Below, one piece after another: positions 28,102 to 35,909 of a DNA stretch of 64,000 nucleotides (within the stretch, counting starts at the first letter, position 1; every line of letters begins with the position of its first letter). The notes under the pieces are model-generated. The model was not told the DNA's origin, did no database searches, and saw nothing but the letters and a program-made list of their open reading frames with translations. This DNA comes from Streptococcus suis (GTDB lineage Bacteria; Bacillota; Bacilli; Lactobacillales; Streptococcaceae): contig NZ_POQQ01000076.1 in the NCBI RefSeq assembly GCF_002964575.1, positions 1 through 64,000 on the forward strand. The letters run 5' to 3'. The translations under genes were made by a program, and so were the position numbers.

Positions 28102-28737
28102 ATGAAAAAAGTTGCTTGTTTGCTCTATCCTAATTTTTCTCTCTATGAGATAGCTCCTTTGACTAGCACATTGGTGTTGAATTTTGGGAGAAAGATTGAT
28201 TTTATTGCTTCCACTACGGAAACGATTTATTCGGAGGACGGTCTACCTTGTCATGCTAACAAAATCTTAGAAGAGATAAATATAGAGGAATATGATTGTA
28301 TTCTTTGTCCAGGGACGATTGACTTCACTCCGGCTTTGAGAGATGAGCACCTCATTCGATTTCTGGCTGGCTTAGATGGTAAACCAATCAAAATTGCAGC
28401 GATTTCCTCTGCTCCGATCCTGCTTGCTAAGGCTGGATTATTGGAGAATACCTTATATACAGGTGGTATTTGGCAAAATTTCATGGACTATTTTGACTTT
28501 CTACCTGGAGAAAATTTTCGTCCCTTACCAGTCTGTGAAGATGGCAATATCATTACAGGAACTGGCTTTACAGTCAATGCCTTTTCGCGTCAGGTTCTCA
28601 CCAGTCTAAGATTGGTTGAAGATGCGACTATGTACTTCAAAGAAAATGATGATTACTCTGCGGAAGACTTTATTTTCGAATTGTCTGACGAGGAATTTGA
28701 AGAGTTCAAAGCAACATTTGAGAAAGATCCTAACTAA
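28102..28737 (+). CDS. DJ-1/PfpI family protein lacking the usual nucleophile Cys
   Basis: This 211-residue protein has the flavodoxin-like fold of the DJ-1/PfpI superfamily: VACLLYPNFSLYEIAPL at the start, CILCPGTIDF and KIAAISSAPILLAKAGLL. Family members usually have Cys at the nucleophile elbow (AAIC-S/A-A-P), but here it is Ser102. The fold may be kept for another role, or Ser may serve. ATG 28102 follows AGGAGG at 6 bp. It separates dnaK from dnaJ, which is uncommon. Confidence 0.82.
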   Translation: MKKVACLLYPNFSLYEIAPLTSTLVLNFGRKIDFIASTTETIYSEDGLPCHANKILEEINIEEYDCILCPGTIDFTPALRDEHLIRFLAGLDGKPIKIAAISSAPILLAKAGLLENTLYTGGIWQNFMDYFDFLPGENFRPLPVCEDGNIITGTGFTVNAFSRQVLTSLRLVEDATMYFKENDDYSAEDFIFELSDEEFEEFKATFEKDPN

Positions 28738-28744
28738 TTTTACA

Positions 28745-29017
28745 GAAAGGAAAGTGTTCGTAATCCAACACGGGCTACTTTCAATATTTCAAAGAAAGGA
28801 ATACAAGTTCGGTTAATCGAACACAGGCTAAAAACCTAGTGAAAAAGATAAACTTCCTAGTGTGTTTTACACACTGCGTCAGTTTCCTATTTTCACTTTT
28901 CCAAAACCATGATAGAAAGGAAAGTGTTCGTAATCGAACACGGGCTACGGACTGTGCCAAAAAGATAGTTTTTCCTAGGACGGTGAGGTCCTACGTCAAA
29001 ACTCCTATTTTGGCTGT
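28745..29017. repeat. Three tandem copies of a structured repeat before dnaJ
   Basis: Each copy opens with GAAAGGAA and a short palindrome (copy 3: GTGTTCG-taat-CGAACAC, then GGGCTA). Copies 2 (28793-28900) and 3 (28915-29017) continue into a long hairpin. Copy 2 stems: AGTGAAAA/TTTTCACT, AAACT/AGTTT, AGTGTGT/ACACACT. Copy 3 stems: GCCAAAA/TTTTGGC, AGTTTT/AAAACT, TAGGAC/GTCCTA. The connecting text (AAAAAGATA, TTCCTAG, CTCCTATTTT) is conserved while the stems change on both sides. Copy 1 (28745-28778) has only the opening part. Confidence 0.75.
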
Positions 29018-29044
29018 GTCCGCTTTACGCCCTTAGTATCTTAT

Positions 29045-30181
29045 ATGAACAACACAGAATTTTACGATCGTCTGGGGGTTTCCAAGAATGCTTCGCCAGA
29101 CGAGATTAAGAAGGCTTATCGGAAGCTTTCAAAGAAATACCATCCAGATATTAACAAGGATCCGGGTGCGGAGGATAAATACAAGGAGGTCCAAGAGGCT
29201 TATGAGACTCTGAGCGACCCTCAAAAACGATCTGCCTATGACCAATTTGGTCCTGCGGGTGCCAATGGAGGCTTCGGCGGCGGAGCTGGTGGTTTTGGTG
29301 GTTTCGATGGAGCTGGTTTCGGTGGCTTTGAAGACATCTTCTCAAGCTTCTTTGGTGGTGGCGGTGCGACCCGCAATCCTAATGCTCCTCGTCAAGGGGA
29401 TGACCTCCAATACCGTGTCAACCTCAAGTTTGAAGAGGCAATTTTCGGCGCAGAGAAAGAAGTTTCTTATCACCGTGAAGCTACTTGTCGGACTTGTACG
29501 GGTTCAGGTTCTAAACCTGGTACTAGCCCAGTAACTTGTGGACGCTGTCACGGTTCAGGGATTATCAATGTGGACACGCAAACACCACTTGGTACCATGC
29601 GCCGTCAAATGACCTGTGATGTCTGTCATGGTCGTGGTAAACAAATTAAGGATCCATGTACAACTTGTCGCGGAACCGGTCATGAGAAACAAGCCCATAC
29701 AGTAACAGTGAAGGTGCCAGCAGGTGTGGAAACTGGTCAGAAAATCCGTCTGGCAGGTCAGGGGGAAGCAGGTTTTAATGGTGGTCCTTACGGAGATCTC
29801 TATGTGGTCATTCAAGTCCAGGCTTCAGATAAGTTTGAGCGTGAGGGGACAACAATTTATTATAAATTAGACCTCAACTTTGTTCAGGCAGCCTTGGGTG
29901 ATACAGTCCATGTGCCAACCGTTCACGGTGATGTGGATATGGTGATCCCTGAAGGAACACAGACAGGTAAGACCTTCCGTCTGAAAGGCAAAGGAGCTCC
30001 AAGTGTTCGTGGCGGGGCTATCGGTGATCAGTATGTGACGGTCAATATTGTTACCCCTACAGGTCTGAACGACCGTCAACGTGCAGCTCTTAAAGAATTT
30101 GCAGCAGCAGGAAACATTGATATCAAACCCCATAAAAAAGGCTTCTTTGACAAGGTAAAAGATGCTTTTGAAGAGCTGTAA
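29045..30181 (+). CDS. dnaJ: Chaperone DnaJ (Hsp40)
   Basis: This 378-residue type I J-protein stimulates DnaK ATPase. It has a J domain with His33-Pro34-Asp35 and a Gly/Phe-rich linker ([15 protein letters not shown]). Four zinc-finger repeats follow ([32 protein letters not shown]), then a substrate-binding C-terminal part. No good Shine-Dalgarno sequence precedes ATG 29045; the repeat cluster ends just upstream, so translation or transcription may be affected by it. Confidence 0.96.
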   Translation: MNNTEFYDRLGVSKNASPDEIKKAYRKLSKKYHPDINKDPGAEDKYKEVQEAYETLSDPQKRSAYDQFGPAGANGGFGGGAGGFGGFDGAGFGGFEDIFSSFFGGGGATRNPNAPRQGDDLQYRVNLKFEEAIFGAEKEVSYHREATCRTCTGSGSKPGTSPVTCGRCHGSGIINVDTQTPLGTMRRQMTCDVCHGRGKQIKDPCTTCRGTGHEKQAHTVTVKVPAGVETGQKIRLAGQGEAGFNGGPYGDLYVVIQVQASDKFEREGTTIYYKLDLNFVQAALGDTVHVPTVHGDVDMVIPEGTQTGKTFRLKGKGAPSVRGGAIGDQYVTVNIVTPTGLNDRQRAALKEFAAAGNIDIKPHKKGFFDKVKDAFEEL

Positions 30182-30202
30182 TTTGCTTTTATCGGAATAC
30201 TC

Positions 30203-30233
30203 AAAATCAGTAAGCGTGGCTTGCTGATTTTTT
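30203..30233 (+). terminator. dnaJ terminator
   Basis: AAAATCAGTAAGC pairs with GCTTGCTGATTTT (one G-U, short loop), followed by TTT. Confidence 0.85.
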
Positions 30234-30274
30234 ACTTTCATGATAAGCTAATAAAAAAATACAAGGAGAAGCCT

Positions 30275-31723
30275 ATGGAATGGAAAGATGCGACAGCCAT
30301 GGCTCAGGCTGTCAATCAAAAACAGGTTTCTGCCAAGGAATTGGTACAAGAAACCATTGACAGAATAGAAAATCTCAATCCCACCCTCAATGCAGTCGTC
30401 AGCAAGCAATACGAACAAGCCCTGCAAGAAGCAGAAAGAGGGAACTTTCAAGATAAGCCCTTTGGTGGTGTTCCTCTTTTGTTGAAAGATTTGGGGCAAA
30501 ATGAAGCAGGTCAAATATCAACGGCAGGCTCCCGTTTGTTCCAAAATTATCGAGCAGGCCATACAGACAAATTGGTACAGGCTTTCAAGGATCTGGGTTT
30601 TATCATCTTGGGTCGGACCAATACGCCAGAGTTTGGTTTTAAGAACATATCAGACTCCAGCCTACATGGGCCGGTCAAGCTACCCCTAGATTTGAGCCGC
30701 AACGCAGGTGGATCCAGTGGAGGAGCAGCAGCTGCGGTGGCTTCTGGCATGATACCCTTAGCGGCAGCTTCAGATGGTGGCGGCTCTATCCGTATTCCCG
30801 CCTCCTTCAATGGTTTGATCGGTCTCAAGCCTAGTCGGGGCCGCATTCCTGTTGGCCCAACTTCCTATCGTGGCTGGCAAGGAGCTTCCAGCAACTTCGC
30901 ACTGACCAAGTCGGTTCGAGATACCCAGCGTCTGCTCTATCATTTGCAAGCCTATCAGGTAGAGGCTCCTTTTCCACTGGCTCTCCTCTCTGAGCAGAGT
31001 CTCTTTGCACCACAGCATAAAGCTATGAAAATTGCCTACAGTCTGGAATCGCCGATTGGCAGTCCGGTTTCCGCTGATGCCAAACAGGCTGTTCTATCCC
31101 TTCTGCCACACTTAGAAGCACTGGGACACCAGATTATCGAGCTAACAAGCCCTATTTTGGACGGGATAGAAGTCATGCAGGCCTATTACCTGATGAACAG
31201 TGTTGAAACAGCCCAGATGTTTGACGAGATTGAAGCGGGGCTGGGTCGGTCCATGACGGTTGATGATATGGAACTGATGACTTGGGCCATTTACCAGAGT
31301 GGGCAGACTGTTCCGGCTAAGCTCTATTCTAAGGTCTTGCAGGATTGGGACCGCTACAGTGCCATCATGGCGGATTTCCATCAACACTATGATCTCCTTC
31401 TGACGCCGACCGTATCGGATGTAGCTCCCAAGCTAGACCAGTTCACTCACTCGCAAGAGATGCTGGACCGCTTGTTGTACACACAGGAGTTGACAATGGC
31501 AGAGCAACAGAGCTTAATTTGGGAGATGTTTGCAGAAAGTCTAGCCTGGACACCCTTTACCCAACAGGCAAACATCACCGGCCAACCGGCTATCAGCTTG
31601 CCAACTTATCAGACTCCACAAGGCCTGCCAATCGGCGTTCAATTCACAGCAGCCAAGGGGCGAGAGGATTTGCTCTTACAATTGGCAGACCAGTTGGAGC
31701 AAGCAGGTCTGCTTCACAAATAA
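30275..31723 (+). CDS. Amidase (amidase signature family)
   Basis: This 482-residue hydrolase carries the amidase signature: Lys71 (PLLLKDLG), the Ser147-Ser148 pair in NAGGSSGGAAAA and Ser171 in DGGGSIRIPASFNGLIGLKPSRGRIP. These form the Ser-cisSer-Lys triad that cleaves amide bonds. It is distinct from GatA, being a stand-alone gene with no gatB/gatC neighbours. ATG 30275 has AAGGAG 8 bp upstream. The substrate is unknown. Confidence 0.92.
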   Translation: MEWKDATAMAQAVNQKQVSAKELVQETIDRIENLNPTLNAVVSKQYEQALQEAERGNFQDKPFGGVPLLLKDLGQNEAGQISTAGSRLFQNYRAGHTDKLVQAFKDLGFIILGRTNTPEFGFKNISDSSLHGPVKLPLDLSRNAGGSSGGAAAAVASGMIPLAAASDGGGSIRIPASFNGLIGLKPSRGRIPVGPTSYRGWQGASSNFALTKSVRDTQRLLYHLQAYQVEAPFPLALLSEQSLFAPQHKAMKIAYSLESPIGSPVSADAKQAVLSLLPHLEALGHQIIELTSPILDGIEVMQAYYLMNSVETAQMFDEIEAGLGRSMTVDDMELMTWAIYQSGQTVPAKLYSKVLQDWDRYSAIMADFHQHYDLLLTPTVSDVAPKLDQFTHSQEMLDRLLYTQELTMAEQQSLIWEMFAESLAWTPFTQQANITGQPAISLPTYQTPQGLPIGVQFTAAKGREDLLLQLADQLEQAGLLHK

Positions 31724-31848
31724 TGTCTCCATTTTTCGGTTCAATTATTTGCCAAAAGGTTTGCAAAATGTTACCCTGTAAAAGTTGGTGGGTTAACACC
31801 AAGAAAAAGAATAAGAGAAGTTCAAACTTCTAAAGGAGATTAGACCTT

Positions 31849-32730
31849 ATGTTGAAAAAATTGTTGGCAACAGCCCTTCTTGTTTCATCCGTTACGCTTG
31901 CAGCTTGCTCAAGCAATAATAGCACAACCACGGAAAGCTCTTCCTCAGCAAGCCAAACCCAGTGGGAAAAAATCAAGGAAGCTGGAGTCTTGAAAGTTGC
32001 TACGCCAGGAACCCTCTTTCCAACTTCATACTACAACGATAATAAAGAATTGGTCGGATATGAAGTCGACATGATGAATGAAATCGGTAAGCGATTGGGT
32101 GTGAAAATTGAGTTTCAAGAAGTTGGGGTAGCAGAAGCCTTGACATCAGTTGATTCAGGAAAGGTTGATGTATCTGTAAACAACTTGCAACCAACAGCTG
32201 ATCGTAAAGAAAAATATAACTTATCAGAAGCCTACAAATATTCTGTTAGCGGTATGATTGTCCGTGAGGACGGCTCTTCAAATATCACTGCAGCAGATCT
32301 TTCAGACTGGAAAGGTAAAAAAGCGGGTGGTGGTGCTGGGACTACCTTTATGAAAATTGCTGAAAAGCAAGGGGCAGAACCAGTTATTTATGATAACGTT
32401 ACAAACGATGTCTATCTCCGTGATGTTTCAACTGGACGTACAGACTTTATCCCTAATGACTACTATACACAGGTTATCGCTGTTAAAGTGATTACTGCAA
32501 AATTCCCTGATATTAAAGTAAAAATGGGTGACGTAAAATACAATCCAAATGAATCTGTGATTGTAATGAGCAAAGAAGATGACAGCTTGAAACAAGAACT
32601 TGACAAAGTAATCAAAGAAATGAAGGAAGATGGTAGCTTGAAAGCCATCTCTGAAAAACACTATGCTGGTCAAGATTTAACAAAACCTGTCGAAGGTGCA
32701 GATGAATTGCCAGTAGTAGAAGTTGATTAA
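31849..32730 (+). CDS. Amino-acid ABC transporter substrate-binding lipoprotein
   Basis: This 293-residue protein has a lipoprotein signal with lipobox LAAC (Cys20), a Ser/Thr-rich linker, then a family-3 solute-binding domain (GVLKVATPGTLFPTSYYND, GYEVDMMNEIGKRLGV). This places it with polar or sulphur amino-acid (cystine-like) binding proteins. It is anchored on the outer membrane face. The 125-bp upstream gap holds a hairpin, TTGGTG/CACCAA (31785-31802), without a T tract. It is followed by its permease. Confidence 0.9.
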   Translation: MLKKLLATALLVSSVTLAACSSNNSTTTESSSSASQTQWEKIKEAGVLKVATPGTLFPTSYYNDNKELVGYEVDMMNEIGKRLGVKIEFQEVGVAEALTSVDSGKVDVSVNNLQPTADRKEKYNLSEAYKYSVSGMIVREDGSSNITAADLSDWKGKKAGGGAGTTFMKIAEKQGAEPVIYDNVTNDVYLRDVSTGRTDFIPNDYYTQVIAVKVITAKFPDIKVKMGDVKYNPNESVIVMSKEDDSLKQELDKVIKEMKEDGSLKAISEKHYAGQDLTKPVEGADELPVVEVD

Positions 32731-32789
32731 ACTATGAGGAAAAGATTGCAGAGCAATCTTTTCTTTCAATTGAGTAGAAAGGCGAAAAA

Positions 32790-33461
32790 ATGAACATCAA
32801 TTGGGATGCTATATTTGATCCGAACTTAGCTGCAGAAGCAATTCCTCTTATTTTAGAAGGACTCCCCTATACCTTATCCTTGTCCTTAGTCGGATTTGCT
32901 CTAGGGACCTTCCTTGGCTTCTTTGTTGCCCTACTTCGCATGTCCAAGTTAGCGCCGCTGCGCTGGCTCGCCATGACACATATTTCTCTCATGAGGGGCA
33001 TTCCTCTTATGGTTCTCCTCTTTTTCATCTATTTTGGCTTGCCCTTCATGGGTCTGCAGTTAGATGCTATTTCGGCTTCCATTATTGCATTCACTTCTAT
33101 GTCCAGCGCCTATATTTCTGAGATTATTCGGGCTTCCCTTTCAGCTATTGACAGGGGACAATGGGAGGCGGCACGTTCCCTGGGTTTGCGGACCAATGTG
33201 ATTTATCGGAAAATCATCATTCCCCAAGCTTTCCGCATTGCCCTTCCGCCCCTTAGCAATGTTCTCTTGGATATGGTCAAAAGTACCTCGTTGACAGCCA
33301 TGATTACAGTGCCAGAGATTTTCAATAAGGCCAAGATCGTCGGCGGAGCTAAATCTGACTACATGACAGTCTATATCTGCGTAGCTCTCATTTATTGGGT
33401 TATTTGTACCCTCTATGCTGTCGGACAGGTGCATCTTGAAAAAAGCCTGGCAACCTATTAA
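32790..33461 (+). CDS. Amino-acid ABC transporter permease
   Basis: This 223-residue polytopic protein has the HisM/GlnP-type permease domain. The EAA loop is visible as QWEAARSLGLRTNVIYRKIIIPQAFRIALPP. It forms the channel for the lipoprotein encoded upstream. No ATPase gene follows, so the pair must use an ATPase encoded elsewhere. Confidence 0.92.
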   Translation: MNINWDAIFDPNLAAEAIPLILEGLPYTLSLSLVGFALGTFLGFFVALLRMSKLAPLRWLAMTHISLMRGIPLMVLLFFIYFGLPFMGLQLDAISASIIAFTSMSSAYISEIIRASLSAIDRGQWEAARSLGLRTNVIYRKIIIPQAFRIALPPLSNVLLDMVKSTSLTAMITVPEIFNKAKIVGGAKSDYMTVYICVALIYWVICTLYAVGQVHLEKSLATY

Positions 33462-33498
33462 GATTGAGATTGGAGGAAATTTTCTTCAATCTTTTTTT
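33461..33498 (+). terminator. Terminator after the permease
   Basis: AGATTGA pairs with TCAATCT, followed by TTTTTTAA. Confidence 0.65.
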
Positions 33499-33542
33499 AA
33501 TACCTGCAGATTTCCAGTTTGATAAAATAGAAAAGCTTTTTC

Positions 33543-33571
33543 TTAACTTTCACTGTGGAATTTGCTATAAT
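33543..33571 (+). promoter_or_regulatory. Promoter of the PNPOx-like gene
   Basis: TTAACT (33543-33548), 17 bp, TATAAT (33566-33571) with extended-10 TG. Confidence 0.65.
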
Positions 33572-33601
33572 CAAGAGAGAAATATGCCTAGGAGGCGCAT
33601 T

Positions 33602-34051
33602 ATGGAATTTAAACAGATTATGGAAATTCTAGAGGGAATGAAGGTTGGAATCTTTGCGACAGTTGATCAGACGGGAGCTCCTCATGCCAGACCGATTCAT
33701 ATCACGGCTGCTACGGAAGAAGGAGTATTCTTTATGACAGGATCAGAAACTCATTTTTACCACCAATTGATGGGAGATGAGCGCCTAGCCGTCACAGCCT
33801 TATCGGAGGAAGACTACCTGATTCAAGTCATTCGGATTGAAGGTAAGGCCAGACCAGCTAGCCAAGAACTCTTGGAAAAGGTTTTTGCAGATAATCCCTA
33901 TGTCCAACATGTCTATAAGGATGAAGAAAGCCGCAAGACCATGCAAATTTTCCAGATCTATGAAGGAAAAGGCTTCTATCATAGTTTGACCCAGGGGCAC
34001 AAGTATGTCTTTGAGCTCAACAGCCCATCAGGAGCCGTAAGAACCATCTAA
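33602..34051 (+). CDS. Pyridoxamine 5'-phosphate oxidase-like flavin-binding protein
   Basis: This 149-residue protein has the split-barrel fold of the PNPOx/general-stress family (VGIFATVDQTGAPHARPIHI, FFMTGSETHFYHQLMGDERLAVTAL). Members bind FMN, F420 or haem; the reaction here is unknown. ATG 33602 follows AGGAGG at 6 bp; upstream in-frame codons are non-coding. It lies 52 bp before gtf3 but has no evident link to glycosylation. Confidence 0.8.
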   Translation: MEFKQIMEILEGMKVGIFATVDQTGAPHARPIHITAATEEGVFFMTGSETHFYHQLMGDERLAVTALSEEDYLIQVIRIEGKARPASQELLEKVFADNPYVQHVYKDEESRKTMQIFQIYEGKGFYHSLTQGHKYVFELNSPSGAVRTI

Positions 34052-34103
34052 TAAGGAAGCGTCTAAGCAAATCAACAGTAAGAATCAGAGAAAGAGGGAA
34101 TGA

Positions 34104-35111
34104 GTGAGAGTATATATTACGAATCTAAACGGACATGCGGCATCATCTACCGCCCAAATCGGACAAAATATGGTGACCGATATTGCAGTAAGCTTGGGTT
34201 ATCGTGAAATGGGGATATACTCCTATGACATGTCCGTGGACAATCCTGCTGAATTGAGCAGACGGATGGATGGAATCATAGCGGGTTTGAGCCATGGGGA
34301 TGTGGTCATTTTTCAGACCCCGACTTGGAATGCCACCGAATTTGATGACCGCCTGATAGCCAAAATCAAAGCCTATCAAGTCAAACTGGTCATCTTCATT
34401 CATGACGTAGTTCCGCTCATGTTTGAAAGTAATTATTATTTAATGCAGCGGGTCATTGACTACTATAATAAAGCAGATGTCATTATTGCGCCGAGCCAGG
34501 AGATGCTTGACTTGCTCAGAGAAGAAGGGTTGACGGTCGAAAAAACGATTGTACAAGGCATGTGGGATCATCCAACCGATTCTCCTCAACTCCCAGCAAC
34601 CTTCCAGCACCTGATCCATTTCCCTGGTTCGCCAAAACGCTTTGGTTTCATCAAGGAGTGGGATTACCCTGTCAAGCTCAATGTCTATACCAATGAATTG
34701 CTGGATTATCCGGAGCAGGTGAACAGGCTCAACTACCGCCCTGACCAACAGCTACTCATCGAAATGTCCAGAGGTGGCTTTGGCTTGGTATGGATGGACG
34801 ATCATGACAAAGGCTATCAGAAGATTTACTGTCCCTATAAACTAGGAGCCTTTATAGCTGCGGGCATACCAGTCATTGTCCAAAAGGGTATTGCCAACCA
34901 AGACCTAATTGAGCGACACGGGTTGGGCCTAGTCGTTGAAAGTCTGGACGAAGCAATTGAAAAAATTCTAGCGATGGATGAAGCGACCTACCAAAAATTA
35001 GTGAAGCAGGTCCGAAACTACAGTCCTCTGGTGCGTAAGGGATACTTTACTAAGAAACTCTTGGTTAATGCTGTCTTTGAAGCCCTAGGCTCCAACCGAG
35101 TTGCAGACTAA
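34104..35111 (+). CDS. gtf3: Glycosyltransferase Gtf3 of the SRR adhesin pathway
   Basis: This 335-residue protein closely resembles Gtf3/Nss (MRVYITNLNGHAASSTAQIG, GDVVIFQTPTWN, VVIAPSQEM-like and GGFGLVWMDDHDKGYQ segments). In oral streptococci Gtf3 adds glucose to O-GlcNAc already placed on the serine-rich adhesin by Gtf1-Gtf2. The start is GTG at 34104, with GAGGGAATGA upstream. It lies upstream of the adhesin and is separated from the rest of the locus by it and an IS200-like element. A strong terminator follows. Confidence 0.88.
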   Translation: MRVYITNLNGHAASSTAQIGQNMVTDIAVSLGYREMGIYSYDMSVDNPAELSRRMDGIIAGLSHGDVVIFQTPTWNATEFDDRLIAKIKAYQVKLVIFIHDVVPLMFESNYYLMQRVIDYYNKADVIIAPSQEMLDLLREEGLTVEKTIVQGMWDHPTDSPQLPATFQHLIHFPGSPKRFGFIKEWDYPVKLNVYTNELLDYPEQVNRLNYRPDQQLLIEMSRGGFGLVWMDDHDKGYQKIYCPYKLGAFIAAGIPVIVQKGIANQDLIERHGLGLVVESLDEAIEKILAMDEATYQKLVKQVRNYSPLVRKGYFTKKLLVNAVFEALGSNRVAD

Positions 35112-35125
35112 TCTATAAAGCAAAA

Positions 35126-35166
35126 AACTCCAACCTCAAGGAAACTTGAAGGTTGGAGTTTTTTTC
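35126..35166 (+). terminator. gtf3 terminator
   Basis: AACTCCAACCT and AGGTTGGAGTT form an 11-bp perfect stem followed by a long T run. This stops gtf3 transcription before the adhesin. Confidence 0.92.
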
Positions 35167-35373
35167 TGAAAACCAAATTAGCATTCATTTTTTCTTATGG
35201 ATAAAATTGACATTTTATGAACAAACATGCATATTATACAGGATTCCAAGGACTGTTTGGGGCTGAGCAAAATTTTAGCACCAATCTATAACGTTCTTGT
35301 AAACGTATCGTTCTGGATAAAAAATTCAAAAAAAGTTCGGATAAATGTTCGGATTATACCGATAAAATAGTCT

Positions 35374-35383
35374 GGGGGGGGGG
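35374..35383 (+). repeat. Homopolymeric tract of ten G upstream of the adhesin
   Basis: Ten consecutive G in an otherwise AT-rich non-coding region, about 78 bp before the first candidate adhesin promoter. Such tracts slip during replication and can vary expression between cells. The 798-bp gap between gtf3 and the adhesin contains no ORF I can support. Confidence 0.85.
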
Positions 35384-35460
35384 TAAAAAACGAAAATTCT
35401 TATTATTGGTCGATTTCGCCTATCTTCTGATGAAAATAAATAAAAATATATGCAAAATAC

Positions 35461-35488
35461 TTGAAAAAAACGTGAAAAATGATAAACT
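35461..35488 (+). promoter_or_regulatory. Candidate adhesin promoter P1
   Basis: TTGAAA (35461-35466), 16 bp, TAAACT (35483-35488) with extended-10 TG. It is preceded by AAAATAC, a context repeated at P2. Confidence 0.5.
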
Positions 35489-35617
35489 GTTAGACAGACT
35501 TATTGTGGACCTTGTAGTCCAGGGTCAGAGACTAAAAAAAGGAAGTAGGAAAAGAACAGGTTAAAAATTATTAAAATTATTAAAATGACAAAAATAGAGC
35601 GAATCTAAATAAAATAC

Positions 35618-35647
35618 TTGATATTTTGTATATATTTATGATATGCT
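35618..35647 (+). promoter_or_regulatory. Candidate adhesin promoter P2
   Basis: TTGATA (35618-35623), 18 bp, TATGCT (35642-35647) with extended-10 TG. It would give a leader of about 255 nt before the adhesin start. Confidence 0.55.
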
Positions 35648-35665
35648 AGCGACGTAGTCTATCAG

Positions 35666-35830
35666 AAGACTAACTGGACAGGGTACGATTCTGTTAGTCT
35701 TGTTCTAATTTGCTTGGCTTCAAATGTAAGGGCTTATAACTGCTTGGGTTCAGTCTTCAATGCAGAAAGTTCACCCTAGATAAACCATCGCTGGTTAAAA
35801 AGGAAATTAAGTAATTTAGAACAAGACTAA
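35666..35830 (+). promoter_or_regulatory. Adhesin leader with two mutually exclusive stems
   Basis: TTAGTCTTGTTCTAA (35694-35708) is the perfect reverse complement of TTAGAACAAGACTAA (35816-35830). Part of the same segment (GTTAGTCTT, 35693-35701) also pairs perfectly with AAGACTAAC (35666-35674). The two pairings exclude each other, as in attenuators and riboswitch-like leaders. No U-run terminator follows, so translation or RNA stability would be the more likely target. No known RNA family was recognised. Confidence 0.5.
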
Positions 35831-35909
35831 AAGGACATCATTAAGAGTACGTTTTGAACACGCGTTTTCTTTTCTGTCTATAAAAAATAACATTTATAGG
35901 GAGGTTTCG

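Noticed and set aside
31784-31803. Terminator after the amidase gene
   Set aside because: The hairpin has no T tract on the plus strand; the following bases are A-rich.
35111-35909. Small genes in the adhesin upstream region
   Set aside because: Frames are broken and no ribosome site plus start gives a protein-like product. The region looks regulatory.
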